A stretch of 64,000 nucleotides of DNA from SAR324 cluster bacterium (GCA_028281495.1 JANQJU010000001.1:62001-126000); one strand, 5' to 3'; counted from the stretch's first letter, positions 51,685-60,575 are shown. Numbers and translations are program-made. The notes: a model not told the origin generated them from the sequence alone.

Positions 51685-52611
51685 TCATCCCTCCAATGCT
51701 TTGCGTACGTTTTCGGCGGTCACGGCGCTGACCCGGACATTGGATTCTTTGGTGACTCCTGCAATATGAGGAGTCAGAATCAGATTGGGCAAGTCCCGGA
51801 ACCGTTCTGCAATGGGAGCCACTAAAGGCTCGGACTCAAACACATCCAATGCGGCCCCTCCAAGGTGTTGGGTTTGAAGACCTTCGATAAGTGCTGCCTC
51901 ATCGACGACGCCTCCTCGTGCGGCATTGATGACCATGGCGCCATTTTTCATCTTCGCAATCGCCGAGGCATCGATCAAATGACGTGTTTCAGGAGTAAGT
52001 GGCACATGAAGGCTGATCACATCCGACTGCATTAAAAGATCGTCTAAACTTAAATTTTCAACGTTATGCCAAGCAGGATGATCCTTAGGCAAATAGGGAT
52101 CATAAGCCAATATGTCCATCCCCAAGGCAGCAGCTCGTTGTGCTGTTTCGCGGGCAATTGCCCCGAATCCCACCAAGCCTAATTTTTTTCCACTCGTTTC
52201 ATGCCCCATCAATGTTTGGCGTGGCCATTGGCCTTCGACCATCGCAATAGTCGAATGGTACGCTCCTCGAAATAGCATCATGATCGCAGCAATCACATAC
52301 TCGGCAACCGCCAGGTCATTGGCTCCAGTAGCTGGAAAAACAGCAATATTGCGAGATTTGCATTGTTCCAAATCGATATTATCCAATCCCACTCCCAACC
52401 GTCCGACTGCTTTGAGTTGCAGAGCGTTGTCTAATAGGCCGTCACGCACCTGAGTGCGATTTCGCACAATCAAACCTTCGGCATCGTGAAGTTGTGCTTG
52501 CAGCTCTTCAGGATTGTCGACCAATTTAGGATCATAAATCACATTGAAATCAGGAGATAATCCATCCACGGCTTTTTGGTCCATGAATTCTGTAATGACT
52601 ATTTTTTTCAT
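51685..52611 (-). CDS. slcC: (S)-sulfolactate dehydrogenase, SlcC type (D-2-hydroxyacid dehydrogenase family)
   Basis: SerA-like 2-hydroxyacid dehydrogenase (308 aa). The nucleotide-binding motif is LGLVGFGAIARETAQRAA. The catalytic Arg is in NAARGGVVDEAAL, and His is in LTPHIAGVTKESN. No ACT domain, so it is not a full-length SerA. In sulfolactate-degrading bacteria SlcC oxidises (S)-sulfolactate to sulfopyruvate, and ComC, encoded next, reduces this to the (R)-isomer. The two genes overlap or abut (GGAGGGATGA), indicating coupling. A glycerate or phosphoglycerate dehydrogenase would be possible without this context. Confidence 0.87.
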   Translation of the reverse strand: MKKIVITEFMDQKAVDGLSPDFNVIYDPKLVDNPEELQAQLHDAEGLIVRNRTQVRDGLLDNALQLKAVGRLGVGLDNIDLEQCKSRNIAVFPATGANDLAVAEYVIAAIMMLFRGAYHSTIAMVEGQWPRQTLMGHETSGKKLGLVGFGAIARETAQRAAALGMDILAYDPYLPKDHPAWHNVENLSLDDLLMQSDVISLHVPLTPETRHLIDASAIAKMKNGAMVINAARGGVVDEAALIEGLQTQHLGGAALDVFESEPLVAPIAERFRDLPNLILTPHIAGVTKESNVRVSAVTAENVRKALEG

Positions 52612-52652
52612 AAGTGGTTTCGCTGGTAGGGGTGAAAATGAAGATGAGGGAG

Positions 52653-53747
52653 TTATAGAAATGCTACAATCAAACCCAGACTGAACACAGAAAGCACAAC
52701 CGCCGAGGCCAAGCCGATATACAGCGGCATCAGTCCCGTTTTCCAGACACTTTTGAGATCGGTACCAAGCCCCACCCCAGCCATCGCCATGGTAATGAGC
52801 AAGGAAGCCACCGACGTGAGGGCTTCACCTGGATTGACTTGTACTGGGCCGGCTTCCCACAAAAAGTTTTCTTGAAGATGCAACGTGAGATCCGGCAAAA
52901 AATAGAAAGTGTTTGCCAAGGCCATCACCAGAAATCCCAAAATGAAAGGCGGCAACAGTGTCTTGATCTGCATTTTTTTGCTCACGTAGACCTGATTGTT
53001 GGCTCGTTGATGTCGGGCATACCAAACGGTGGCTAAGACCACGAGCGGAGCCAGCATCAACACCCGCACCAACTTTACGATAGTACTGACCTCACCAGCC
53101 TCAGGGCCATAAGCAAAGCCTGCGGCCAATACCTGCGGAGTTGCATGCACAGCAACACCGGCCCATACACCGAAGTCGGCTTGGCTCATGTCCAACAGAG
53201 CGCCGAATATGGGAAATGCAAAAATTGCAAGCATTCCAAACAACGTCACAACAGCCACAGAAAGAGCGGTGTCGGTATCTTCGGCTTCGATCACTGGAGC
53301 CATGATCACAATTGCTGTCCCCCCGCATATCGCTGTCCCGACCCCAATAAGGAATCCCAGTTTCCGTCGCACTCCTGCTTTAGTACAAAGCCAATACGTT
53401 AGTCCCAAAGCGACAACAACACAGATTGAACTGATCACTAAAGATTGAGCCGACACCCGGAGCACGTGAAAAAAATTGAGTTTTGCCCCCAACAAGATGA
53501 TTCCAAAAGGCAGCAATCCTTTGACGGCGTACTTCACCCCTGCGTTGAACCAAGAGGGCAACTTAAAAACATTCCGTAGGAACATCCCCAGTACGATTGC
53601 CAGCAGAATGGAATCAATCGGGTGTGGTTTGGGAGCATCAATCGTGAAGGGGGGAAATGGCAGTGTGTGGAGTTGATACGCCGCCACCGTGATGATCAAG
53701 GTCAGCAAAACACCAGGGATTCGACTTTTTTGCCAGTCCGTACTCAT
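52653..53747 (-). CDS. cuyZ: Putative sulfite exporter, CuyZ/YeiH (UPF0324) family
   Basis: Polytopic membrane protein (364 aa) with about ten helices. Family hallmarks: ILLAIVLGMFLRNVFKLP, LLPFGIILLGAKLNFFHV, VGTAICGGTAIVIMAPVIEA, and GVAVHATPQVLAAGFAYGPE. UPF0324 proteins encoded beside cysteate- or sulfolactate-desulfonating enzymes (CuyZ) are thought to export the sulfite released. Here the gene lies directly beside slcC-comC and shares a regulated island with suyAB, which supports the same role. Direct transport evidence for the family is limited. The protein looks complete. Confidence 0.85.
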   Translation of the reverse strand: MSTDWQKSRIPGVLLTLIITVAAYQLHTLPFPPFTIDAPKPHPIDSILLAIVLGMFLRNVFKLPSWFNAGVKYAVKGLLPFGIILLGAKLNFFHVLRVSAQSLVISSICVVVALGLTYWLCTKAGVRRKLGFLIGVGTAICGGTAIVIMAPVIEAEDTDTALSVAVVTLFGMLAIFAFPIFGALLDMSQADFGVWAGVAVHATPQVLAAGFAYGPEAGEVSTIVKLVRVLMLAPLVVLATVWYARHQRANNQVYVSKKMQIKTLLPPFILGFLVMALANTFYFLPDLTLHLQENFLWEAGPVQVNPGEALTSVASLLITMAMAGVGLGTDLKSVWKTGLMPLYIGLASAVVLSVFSLGLIVAFL

Positions 53748-53787
53748 AGGTCATTGCGTGAAGAGAAATGGGGAAAGGATCGTGACT

Positions 53788-54789
53788 TCAAATCACAAAG
53801 TTCAATGCTTCGTCTGAAGCAAATTCGATTTCTAAACTGAGATATCGTTCCCAAGAATCACAGAGCACGGTGACCACCCGTTTATTGGGACCGAGACGTT
53901 TGGCAACTTCCAACGCAGCCCACATTGCTGCTCCGGCTGACATTCCTGCTGAAATACCCTCTTCCCGAGCTAGACGTCGAGCAATGCGATACGCCTCGTC
54001 GTCCCCGCAGCAGAGCACTTCATCCACGATATCCAGATTGAGCACATCAGGAACAAACCCGGCTCCAATGCCTTGAATCAGGTGAACTCCTCGTTTGCCC
54101 CCGTTGATCACGGCGGATGAGATCGGTTCCACTCCAAAAATCGAAAGCCCTGGAATTTCTCGCTTCAGCACCTCGCCAACACCGGTAATCGTTCCACCCG
54201 TGCCGATCCCTGCCACAAAGGCGTCGATCTTTCCTTCCATTGTGGCAAGAATTTCGAGAGCTGTGGTTTCACGATGCACTTGCGCATTCGCTTCGTTGAT
54301 GAACTGGTTGGGCATGAAACAATTCGGATTGCTACGGACAATCTCTTCGGCTTTTTCCACGGCCCCTTGCATTGTTTTACGAGCCGGGGTGAGCACCACC
54401 TGTGCTCCAAAATTGCTCATAAGAGCTTGGCGTTCTTTGCTCATGTCGTCCGGCATAGTGAGAATCAATCGATAGCCCTTGACCGCACAAACAATAGCCA
54501 ATCCGATACCGGTATTTCCGCTCGTAGGTTCGACCACGGTGTAACCGGGTTGCAACTGTCCCTCGCGTTCAGCGGCTTCAATCATAGCCAAGCACAATCG
54601 GTCTTTGATGCTGAATCCCGGATTCAGTGATTCCATTTTGAGAAAAATATCCGCCCGATTTTCCGTTGGAGTGAGTCGATTGAGACGAACCATCGGGGTC
54701 CGTCCAATCAATTCAAGAACCGATTCGGCCAAGGCGGGGCGCTGAATAGGTACATATTTTTTGGATTCAGAATTTGACGAATCAGACAT
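53788..54789 (-). CDS. Cysteine synthase family protein (CysK-like)
   Basis: PLP fold-type II enzyme (333 aa). The Schiff-base Lys is in LNPGFSIKDRL, the substrate loop is EPTSGNTGIGLA, the phosphate-binding glycines are in GIGTGGTITGVGE, and the C-terminal PLP-N1 contact Ser lies in CDSWERYLS. All catalytic elements are present. An O-acetylserine sulfhydrylase would be routine, but its place between the glycosidase and the sulfite exporter genes is notable. It may help trap sulfur released in the pathway, after reduction to sulfide or as S-sulfocysteine/cysteate. NPG-F replaces the usual NP-x-S-x-KDR spacing residue. Confidence 0.85.
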   Translation of the reverse strand: MSDSSNSESKKYVPIQRPALAESVLELIGRTPMVRLNRLTPTENRADIFLKMESLNPGFSIKDRLCLAMIEAAEREGQLQPGYTVVEPTSGNTGIGLAIVCAVKGYRLILTMPDDMSKERQALMSNFGAQVVLTPARKTMQGAVEKAEEIVRSNPNCFMPNQFINEANAQVHRETTALEILATMEGKIDAFVAGIGTGGTITGVGEVLKREIPGLSIFGVEPISSAVINGGKRGVHLIQGIGAGFVPDVLNLDIVDEVLCCGDDEAYRIARRLAREEGISAGMSAGAAMWAALEVAKRLGPNKRVVTVLCDSWERYLSLEIEFASDEALNFVI

Positions 54790-54838
54790 TACTTTTGTGT
54801 TGGAATGGTGTGTCGGATTTTAAAAGTGAATGAAGGCT

Positions 54839-57049
54839 TCACACTTTTTCAAACCAGCAATGATCCTTATCTTTCAGACAGATGACATTGCCAAAGGTTT
54901 GAATCTTGAGCGATTCGGGAATGCCCGAAACATGCAGTACTCCGGGTTCAGTACTTTGCATCCGCAGCCCCGGAATGCCAAAATTGCTATCCTTATCGGG
55001 CATATCGAACACTTTCCAGGATTCCACCCGTTTGGCCTTAGTGATTTCTCCGGTATGTTCCACAACAGGTCCCAAGGGAATCACGCTGCCACTTTTGACA
55101 AACACGGGTGATTCGTTCAGAGGGACTTCCAGATTCAGGGCATAGCCCCCTCGGATCCGTTCTCCTGTCCAGTAATTGAACCAGCGGCCTTGGGGAAAAT
55201 AGACACGTTTTTTACCGTCTGCTCTCAGAATAGGGCCGACCAATAACGAATCTCCTAACATGTACTGATCGTCAAAAGGCCAAGCAGCCGCGTCTTCTGG
55301 GAACGCCAAGACCATCGAACGCATCATGGGGAGGCCAGTTCGAGTGGCCGTGGCGCAAAGCTCCAGGTACGGAATCAGTTGATAACGCCATTGCAACCAT
55401 TGGCGAATGATCGATTCGGTTTCTTCATCAATGTGCCAGGGTTCTCGTTCACCAATGCCGTGGAAGCGGCAGTGTGAAGAAAGCACGGCCGCCTGCGTCC
55501 AACGAATGAACAGTTCTTTATCCGGTTGCCCTCCATAGAATCCCCCAATGTCATGGCTATAAAATGCACCGCCACTCATTCCCCAAGAGAGTGCTCCCCG
55601 AATACTGGCTGCCAACCCTTCCCAATCGGCTTGCGGATCTCCCCCCCACTGAATGGGATATCGGTGACTACCTGCCCATCCGGAACGCCCCCACACCATC
55701 GCTTGATTTCCGAAATATTGGCGAGAGGCTTCATACACACATCGGTTGTAAAGCAGTGCGTTCAAGTTGTGCAAACGCAATCCGGTGTCTCCATTAGAGG
55801 CCACTGCATCTTCAGGAACTTGCTCACCAAAATCTGTTTTCATTGCATCCACCCCATCTTTAAACAGCTTGTGGTGGGATTTGCCATACCATTGATACGC
55901 GTCCGGATGGGTGAAGTCGATCATGCCACTGGGGGGCAACGGGGTGAGGACTTCTCCGAAAGGTTCCGGGTCCCATTCGTAGATATAGGTCTCGCCTTGT
56001 TGGTTTTTCAGCAACCACCCTTTCGCTTCCAATTCTTTGAACAACGGATGATGGATCGAAATCAAAGGGTATTCCCAGACGCAAAGCTTGAAATTCAGTG
56101 ATCTGACCTGCTCCGTGAATTGTTTGGGGTCCGGATAACGGTCCGGATCCCATTCGAAAGCAAACCGCGTTTTGGTGTCGAGCCAAGCTCGCCCGTCCAG
56201 TGTGATCACATCGCACGGAAGCTTTTTCTTTCGAACGGTTTGGGCCACCTCCAATGCCTCTTCCGCAGTTCGATAATAAGCCCGACTGATCCACGTTCCA
56301 TAGCTCCACACCGGTGGCAACTGGGGTGCTCCCGTGAGCCTCACGTAGTGTTGGAGCAAACCTGCTGACGCATCGGCGACCATGAAAAACAGATCCAGTT
56401 CCTCATCTTGCACCTCCAATCCATACGAACGGTGCGACCAAGTCGGAAATCCAACGCCATGTGCCACTTTCGACGTGGTGTGCACAAACATCCCCCAACC
56501 ATGAGGACTCCAAGCAAACGGGTTGTTTTTATAAGAGATTTCCGCATTCACTCCTAACGCATCGTGATTATAACTTTCGAAGTACTGGCCTCGATGATTC
56601 AGAGGACCAAATTTTTCTCCCAGTCCATAGATGGGTTCCCCACTGTGTAAGTGGAAGGACAGGAACCAGCCTCGGTCTGTTTTGGCACAGGGCGGCAAGC
56701 GATGTCTTCTTCGAAAATGGCTGCCTGTTGTGGAAGTCAATAACGATCCCCGAGAATCTTTTAAGTCCAGGTGTAAGGTTTCTCGTTCGACAAGAAGCAC
56801 GACGGAATCCCATCGCAATTCATAATGACCTTGTTCGGTTTCTTGAAACTGAACACTCACAGGATCGGTTTTTCCATTGAGGATGTGATAGTCTTTTTGA
56901 GTGCGTGGCCCCATACGAAAACGAAAAATTCCAGGTGCATACGCCGAAATTTCAAGTGGGCCCGCATCGGTTTGGAATCGCACCATCGAAGGCAACACTT
57001 CGACCAACGTGACGTGCCCAATGGGGTTGAGTTTTTCAGGTTCAAGCAT
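54839..57049 (-). CDS. GH31 alpha-glycosidase (YicI-like), proposed sulfoquinovosidase-role enzyme
   Basis: Retaining alpha-glycosidase of family GH31 (736 aa) with no signal peptide, so cytoplasmic. The catalytic nucleophile is Asp406 in MKTDFGEQ; the acid/base is Asp471 in the stretch after GRSGWAGSHRYPIQWGG. The -1 subsite segment SHDIGGFYGG is normal. Overall it is closer to E. coli YicI (alpha-xylosidase) than to the sulfoquinovosidase YihQ, and the YihQ sulfonate-binding Gln and Trp are not conserved (TLDGRAW and TRFAFEW at the aligned places). From its neighbours I infer a sulfoquinovoside or related glycoside as substrate. Its ATG overlaps the isomerase stop by one base (TGATG). Confidence 0.88.
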   Translation of the reverse strand: MLEPEKLNPIGHVTLVEVLPSMVRFQTDAGPLEISAYAPGIFRFRMGPRTQKDYHILNGKTDPVSVQFQETEQGHYELRWDSVVLLVERETLHLDLKDSRGSLLTSTTGSHFRRRHRLPPCAKTDRGWFLSFHLHSGEPIYGLGEKFGPLNHRGQYFESYNHDALGVNAEISYKNNPFAWSPHGWGMFVHTTSKVAHGVGFPTWSHRSYGLEVQDEELDLFFMVADASAGLLQHYVRLTGAPQLPPVWSYGTWISRAYYRTAEEALEVAQTVRKKKLPCDVITLDGRAWLDTKTRFAFEWDPDRYPDPKQFTEQVRSLNFKLCVWEYPLISIHHPLFKELEAKGWLLKNQQGETYIYEWDPEPFGEVLTPLPPSGMIDFTHPDAYQWYGKSHHKLFKDGVDAMKTDFGEQVPEDAVASNGDTGLRLHNLNALLYNRCVYEASRQYFGNQAMVWGRSGWAGSHRYPIQWGGDPQADWEGLAASIRGALSWGMSGGAFYSHDIGGFYGGQPDKELFIRWTQAAVLSSHCRFHGIGEREPWHIDEETESIIRQWLQWRYQLIPYLELCATATRTGLPMMRSMVLAFPEDAAAWPFDDQYMLGDSLLVGPILRADGKKRVYFPQGRWFNYWTGERIRGGYALNLEVPLNESPVFVKSGSVIPLGPVVEHTGEITKAKRVESWKVFDMPDKDSNFGIPGLRMQSTEPGVLHVSGIPESLKIQTFGNVICLKDKDHCWFEKV

Positions 57050-58392
57050 CAGGTTATCTCAATCACAGGAATGTCCAGCATTTGAGCAAGCCGCCTCAAC
57101 GCCGGACGATGCTCACCATATGCCAAGGAATAATGGTGTTCTAATCCTTCTCTCATCACCATATCCAAGACATCAGACGCAGGCTGGTCGAATCGAATCA
57201 CACCAGACGTTCCGGTGAAACTCATGGGAGCACGAACCATTTCACCACTTCCAATCACCAGCCTTGGCTCGTTCTTGGCTTGGCTCAGCCGAGCCACCGT
57301 CACACGCCCCGGCTTCAGCGTGAACTCATAGAGCAATGGTTTCTTACGATTGGTATGCACTGTCGCACGTTTGGGACTTTCCGGATCGGCCATTGAAATT
57401 GGGGCCAAACCGCAGTGCCAAAACACCCCCGTATCTTCCTCGGTATTGATGTCGACGAGATCTGCCATAAATGCAGGCTCACTGCCCAACCATTGGAGAA
57501 TCAAAGTAGACATTGTTCCGTAAACATCGGCTTCACACCCACAAGGAGTCTGTTCTTGATTCATCATGGCCATCGGCCCGCATGCCGCACAGCCATACTC
57601 GGTAAAAAACTCGGGCCAACAGCGCACCGCCAATCCATTGTAGCCTTGTTCGTTGGCGATACGACGCAATGTGGAATACACCTTCAAGCTTTTGCGTAAG
57701 GGTTCTTGTTCCATCTCAGCAAGGTTGTCGACTTGCTGGTCCACTCGGGCATACACTTGATCTGTCTCGGCTTCAGGCACCGTAGCTGCCTGCTTTAACA
57801 TGTCAGAAAGATCCAACTGCTCCACGGAAACGCCACAAAGTTTCATGACCGTGTCTTGATCGTAACTACAGGTATCGAATCCATCCGGATGTTTCCCAAT
57901 TACCCCCAATTTGGTTTGTTTCAATCGATTGACGATGATTCCTGCTTGCGCGATGGAAAGAATTTCAGTTCCCGCTTCCGGATTGTCCGAAGCTTTGTGA
58001 ATGTAATTGTACTCCTTCCCGGCTTTGGCTAAAGCGTGTCCGGCGAGATTGAGTCCACAGAGTGAATTCAGGCGCAGTCGTCCACCAACGCGGGGCTCAG
58101 GAAAGGACCAGATGGCAATCGGTGCATCAATGGCTTGGGCCAAGGCAACGGTCATGGTGGCATCGGTAAACGTCACTTGGAGAATCAATAACAGATCCAA
58201 GTTTTGTTGCTTTAAGGGGTCGAGCATGCCTTGGACAGCATCAGCATCGAACAACAAGTCTTTGGAACCGATCAACGTGGCATCCAACGCTTCCAATTGA
58301 GACCAGGCTTGGCCGGCCATTTCTTCTGCATAAGGTACGTCAAATGTGGGGCGAGCCAGAGTGATCACGCCAATGGTGGGTTTTGCGCTCAT
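57049..58392 (-). CDS. L-fucose/L-arabinose isomerase-like protein, probable sulfoquinovose isomerase (SqvD-like)
   Basis: A 447-residue member of the fucose/arabinose isomerase superfamily (COG2407-like), metal-dependent aldose-ketose isomerases. Visible landmarks: VGVITLARPTFDVPYAEEMA-type start, GLNLAGHALAKAGKEYNYIH, GLAVRCWPEFFTEYGCAACG, CGCEADVYGTMSTLILQWLG and HCGLAPISM. Proteins of this family (SqvD) isomerise sulfoquinovose to sulfofructose in transaldolase-type sulfoglycolysis, as I recall. E. coli uses the unrelated YihS instead. Followed here by a YihV-type kinase and a LacD-type aldolase on the same operon, it would supply sulfofructose. A neutral 6-deoxysugar isomerase is the alternative. 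Confidence 0.75.
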   Translation of the reverse strand: MSAKPTIGVITLARPTFDVPYAEEMAGQAWSQLEALDATLIGSKDLLFDADAVQGMLDPLKQQNLDLLLILQVTFTDATMTVALAQAIDAPIAIWSFPEPRVGGRLRLNSLCGLNLAGHALAKAGKEYNYIHKASDNPEAGTEILSIAQAGIIVNRLKQTKLGVIGKHPDGFDTCSYDQDTVMKLCGVSVEQLDLSDMLKQAATVPEAETDQVYARVDQQVDNLAEMEQEPLRKSLKVYSTLRRIANEQGYNGLAVRCWPEFFTEYGCAACGPMAMMNQEQTPCGCEADVYGTMSTLILQWLGSEPAFMADLVDINTEEDTGVFWHCGLAPISMADPESPKRATVHTNRKKPLLYEFTLKPGRVTVARLSQAKNEPRLVIGSGEMVRAPMSFTGTSGVIRFDQPASDVLDMVMREGLEHHYSLAYGEHRPALRRLAQMLDIPVIEIT

Positions 58393-58404
58393 AACAACCT
58401 CTCT

Positions 58405-59436
58405 CTACTGATAGTTTTTGGGAAAATCCGGTCCAGCGCCTTGAATGCGGACCCCCTCAGCAAAAGCACGATGTTTTTGCCAAGGCGTGGCCAATTCATC
58501 GGTCAACTGACTGATTTTTTGAACGTAAGCCACGCCTTCGTCACGGAGTTCAGCTTCCATTTGTTCTAAATTTGGAAAATGCTGAGCCGCTTTCCACCAA
58601 ATCGCGCGTCCGGCCAAATACCCGCTGGCTCCCGCTCGATACGCATAGGTTAAAATGCGCTCAAAAGTTTCCATGTTGGCCCCGGCGCTGAGCATCACCC
58701 AGGGCACTGGGCTAGCCGCTCCCAATTGATGAAACCACTGCTGGCATTCTTCGGCTTCGGGGGAATCTAAGGCGGGAACTTGCCCCCCTGCTAAGGGACT
58801 TTCTAGTTTGAAGATATCCACACCAAACTTGGGATCCGCAAACGCTTTCACCGAGTCAATCACCAATTCAGGACGCTTGGCTTTGTGCTCCACATAATCT
58901 TTCGTCTGATGTGCATCTCCAGGAAGCGGATACACCAACAATTCGAACAAAAAACAGATATCGTGTGCTTTGCAGGCATCTCCAAGCGTTTGGACCCATC
59001 GCTGCTGATGTTCACAAACCTCAGGGTCCGCATCCGGACGATACCAAGCCAACGCTTTCACTCCATCGGCTCCTAATTTTTTAATTTTGGCCACACTCCA
59101 ATCGGCAATTTCCGCAGATCGTCGGCCCCGCTCATCTTCGGCAAAGGCATGCTCTTCTAAAGTGATCAAGAGGCCTTGATTGGGACGGACATGATCGATG
59201 GCCTGAGGATAGGCCCAAATTGGATCCAGCAACATGGCAGTGGATTCATTGGCCAAGGACTTGGTCAATACGGTTTTGACAGCAGCCACATCCTCGTAGC
59301 TGGCATCCGGTACGTTCTTTTTTTCTTTAATAAGATTCATGATAGGAGGACGTTGATCCACCGCTGTCATTTTAAACAGTCCATTGGCATCGGCCAACCG
59401 GCGGAGACCCCATAGTTTTCCAGCTGATAGTTCCAT
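58405..59436 (-). CDS. LacD/YihT-type aldolase, probable sulfofructose-1-phosphate aldolase
   Basis: Class I (Schiff-base) aldolase of the LacD/YihT family (343 aa; YihT is 292). It starts LFKMTAVDQRPP, like the AVDQR of YihT. The Schiff-base Lys210 is in VDIFKLESPLAGG (YihT: DLYKVEMPL), and WVMLSAGANMETF plus AGASGYLAGRAIW close the phosphate site as in YihT (WVILSSGV, AGASGFLAGRAVW). The expected reaction is cleavage of 6-deoxy-6-sulfofructose-1-phosphate to DHAP and sulfolactaldehyde. The extra 50 residues are mainly in the first third and at the C-terminus. It lies between the isomerase (12 bp) and the kinase (91 bp). Confidence 0.85.
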   Translation of the reverse strand: MELSAGKLWGLRRLADANGLFKMTAVDQRPPIMNLIKEKKNVPDASYEDVAAVKTVLTKSLANESTAMLLDPIWAYPQAIDHVRPNQGLLITLEEHAFAEDERGRRSAEIADWSVAKIKKLGADGVKALAWYRPDADPEVCEHQQRWVQTLGDACKAHDICFLFELLVYPLPGDAHQTKDYVEHKAKRPELVIDSVKAFADPKFGVDIFKLESPLAGGQVPALDSPEAEECQQWFHQLGAASPVPWVMLSAGANMETFERILTYAYRAGASGYLAGRAIWWKAAQHFPNLEQMEAELRDEGVAYVQKISQLTDELATPWQKHRAFAEGVRIQGAGPDFPKNYQ

Positions 59437-59527
59437 AATCGTTTATCGTTGGTTGGAGTGGTTTAATAATAGTTAAGGAAGGATCGTTCGCTTTGTTGAA
59501 TATGCTGCTTGATAAAAATACAAATTA

Positions 59528-60427
59528 TTAAAACTGCTGTTGGAGCAATGCTTCGACCGCATCGCGTTCAGGAATTCCTGAGCGCCCCCCGGGCTGTGTG
59601 CATTTTAAAGCTGCGGTGGCATTGGAAAAACGAATGGCTTCTCGGATCGATTGCCCTTCGGCTAAAGCGAATGCCAATGCTCCATGAAACACGTCCCCCG
59701 CTCCCAAGGTGTCGACGACATCCACTGAAAACGCGGGAACATGTTCCACTACCTCCTCTTCCAGCCAATAGGTCCCCTCGCCCCCTTGCGTCACACACAA
59801 CCAAGCGTCGCTGGTTTGGCGTGCTTGCTTCAGTGCGAGGTTCACATTCGATGTATTAGTAAATCGTTTTAGTGCCTGCTCAGAAAAAGCGACATGACTG
59901 GCTTGTTGCACCAATTGTTGCACACTGTTATCGGGAGTCAGGTCGGCATCCAGAATGGCTGGGATCTGGTATGATCGAGCAGCCTTCAGGCCCACGATCG
60001 AACCTTGAGGCCATCGAGAATCCACGAGAACGGCATCTTTGGTCGCCAATTCTTCTAAAGGCAACCACGACGGATCGGCATCCAATTTGGGATCGGAACG
60101 ATTGACAATCAAGCGTTCTCCCTGCTGGTCAACCAAGACCGAGGAGATCGAAGAGTGCCCCTGTTCCACACGACGGACATGACGAACATTCACACCGTAG
60201 CCTTCCAACTCTGAAGTGATGCGATGGCCGACCTCATCGGCTCCCACACGTCCCCAAAATTCGACTTCTCCCCCCAGTTTAGCAATCGTCACAGCCGCGG
60301 TTGCGGCGGGACCGCCACCCACTTCTAAATAATTGTGGGCAAAGTGTTTTCCAGGCTGGAACGGCAGTTCCTCCATCGAGAAAATCTGATCTAAAACGGC
60401 AATGCCAATGCAAACAATCGAAGCCAT
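59528..60427 (-). CDS. yihV: Sulfofructose kinase, YihV type (PfkB family)
   Basis: Ribokinase/PfkB-family kinase (299 aa) with strong overall similarity to E. coli YihV: NYLEVGGGPAATAAV, the VGADE loop, and VDVVDTLGAGDVFHGALAFAL with the catalytic Asp, then AALKCTQPGGRSGIP. Lys27, Asn109 and Arg138, which I recall as forming the sulfonate pocket of YihV, fall at exactly the same residue numbers here. This is the best single marker that the substrate is a sulfosugar. It phosphorylates sulfofructose at C1. It is the first gene after the GntR regulator, with the palindromic operator at 60471-60484 in the gap. Confidence 0.92.
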   Translation of the reverse strand: MASIVCIGIAVLDQIFSMEELPFQPGKHFAHNYLEVGGGPAATAAVTIAKLGGEVEFWGRVGADEVGHRITSELEGYGVNVRHVRRVEQGHSSISSVLVDQQGERLIVNRSDPKLDADPSWLPLEELATKDAVLVDSRWPQGSIVGLKAARSYQIPAILDADLTPDNSVQQLVQQASHVAFSEQALKRFTNTSNVNLALKQARQTSDAWLCVTQGGEGTYWLEEEVVEHVPAFSVDVVDTLGAGDVFHGALAFALAEGQSIREAIRFSNATAALKCTQPGGRSGIPERDAVEALLQQQF

Positions 60428-60470
60428 AATACTCTACATGATATTAATTGCCTGTTGTTAATTATAAGAT

Positions 60471-60484
60471 GTCTTATATAAGAC
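60471..60484. promoter_or_regulatory. Perfect GntR-type operator before the sulfosugar kinase
   Basis: GTCTTATATAAGAC is a perfect 14-bp palindrome lying 44 bp upstream of the kinase start and about 90 bp downstream of the GntR stop. Its form (GTxTTATATAAxAC) fits sites of the HutC/UTRA subgroup of GntR regulators. A 13/14 copy precedes suyA (61534-61547) and another lies near a chemoreceptor (24134-24147). Confidence 0.75.
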
Positions 60485-60575
60485 TCATCCAAAAAACAAG
60501 CGATTTGACGTGCTCTTTTTTCGATAGATTGTTTCTCGGGTTTGATCTTGAAAAGTTCTGTACTGAGGACCTGAC

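Noticed and set aside
50675..52611. ComC/SlcC pair as ordinary malate and phosphoglycerate dehydrogenases
   Set aside because: By family alone this is possible. However, an Ldh2-type and a short SerA-type enzyme encoded back to back beside a UPF0324 exporter, with suyAB in the same island, is the known sulfolactate-inversion arrangement.
54839..57049. Calling the GH31 enzyme a canonical YihQ sulfoquinovosidase
   Set aside because: The hand alignment does not show the YihQ sulfonate-binding Gln and Trp, and the protein resembles YicI more. Only context supports a sulfoquinovoside substrate.
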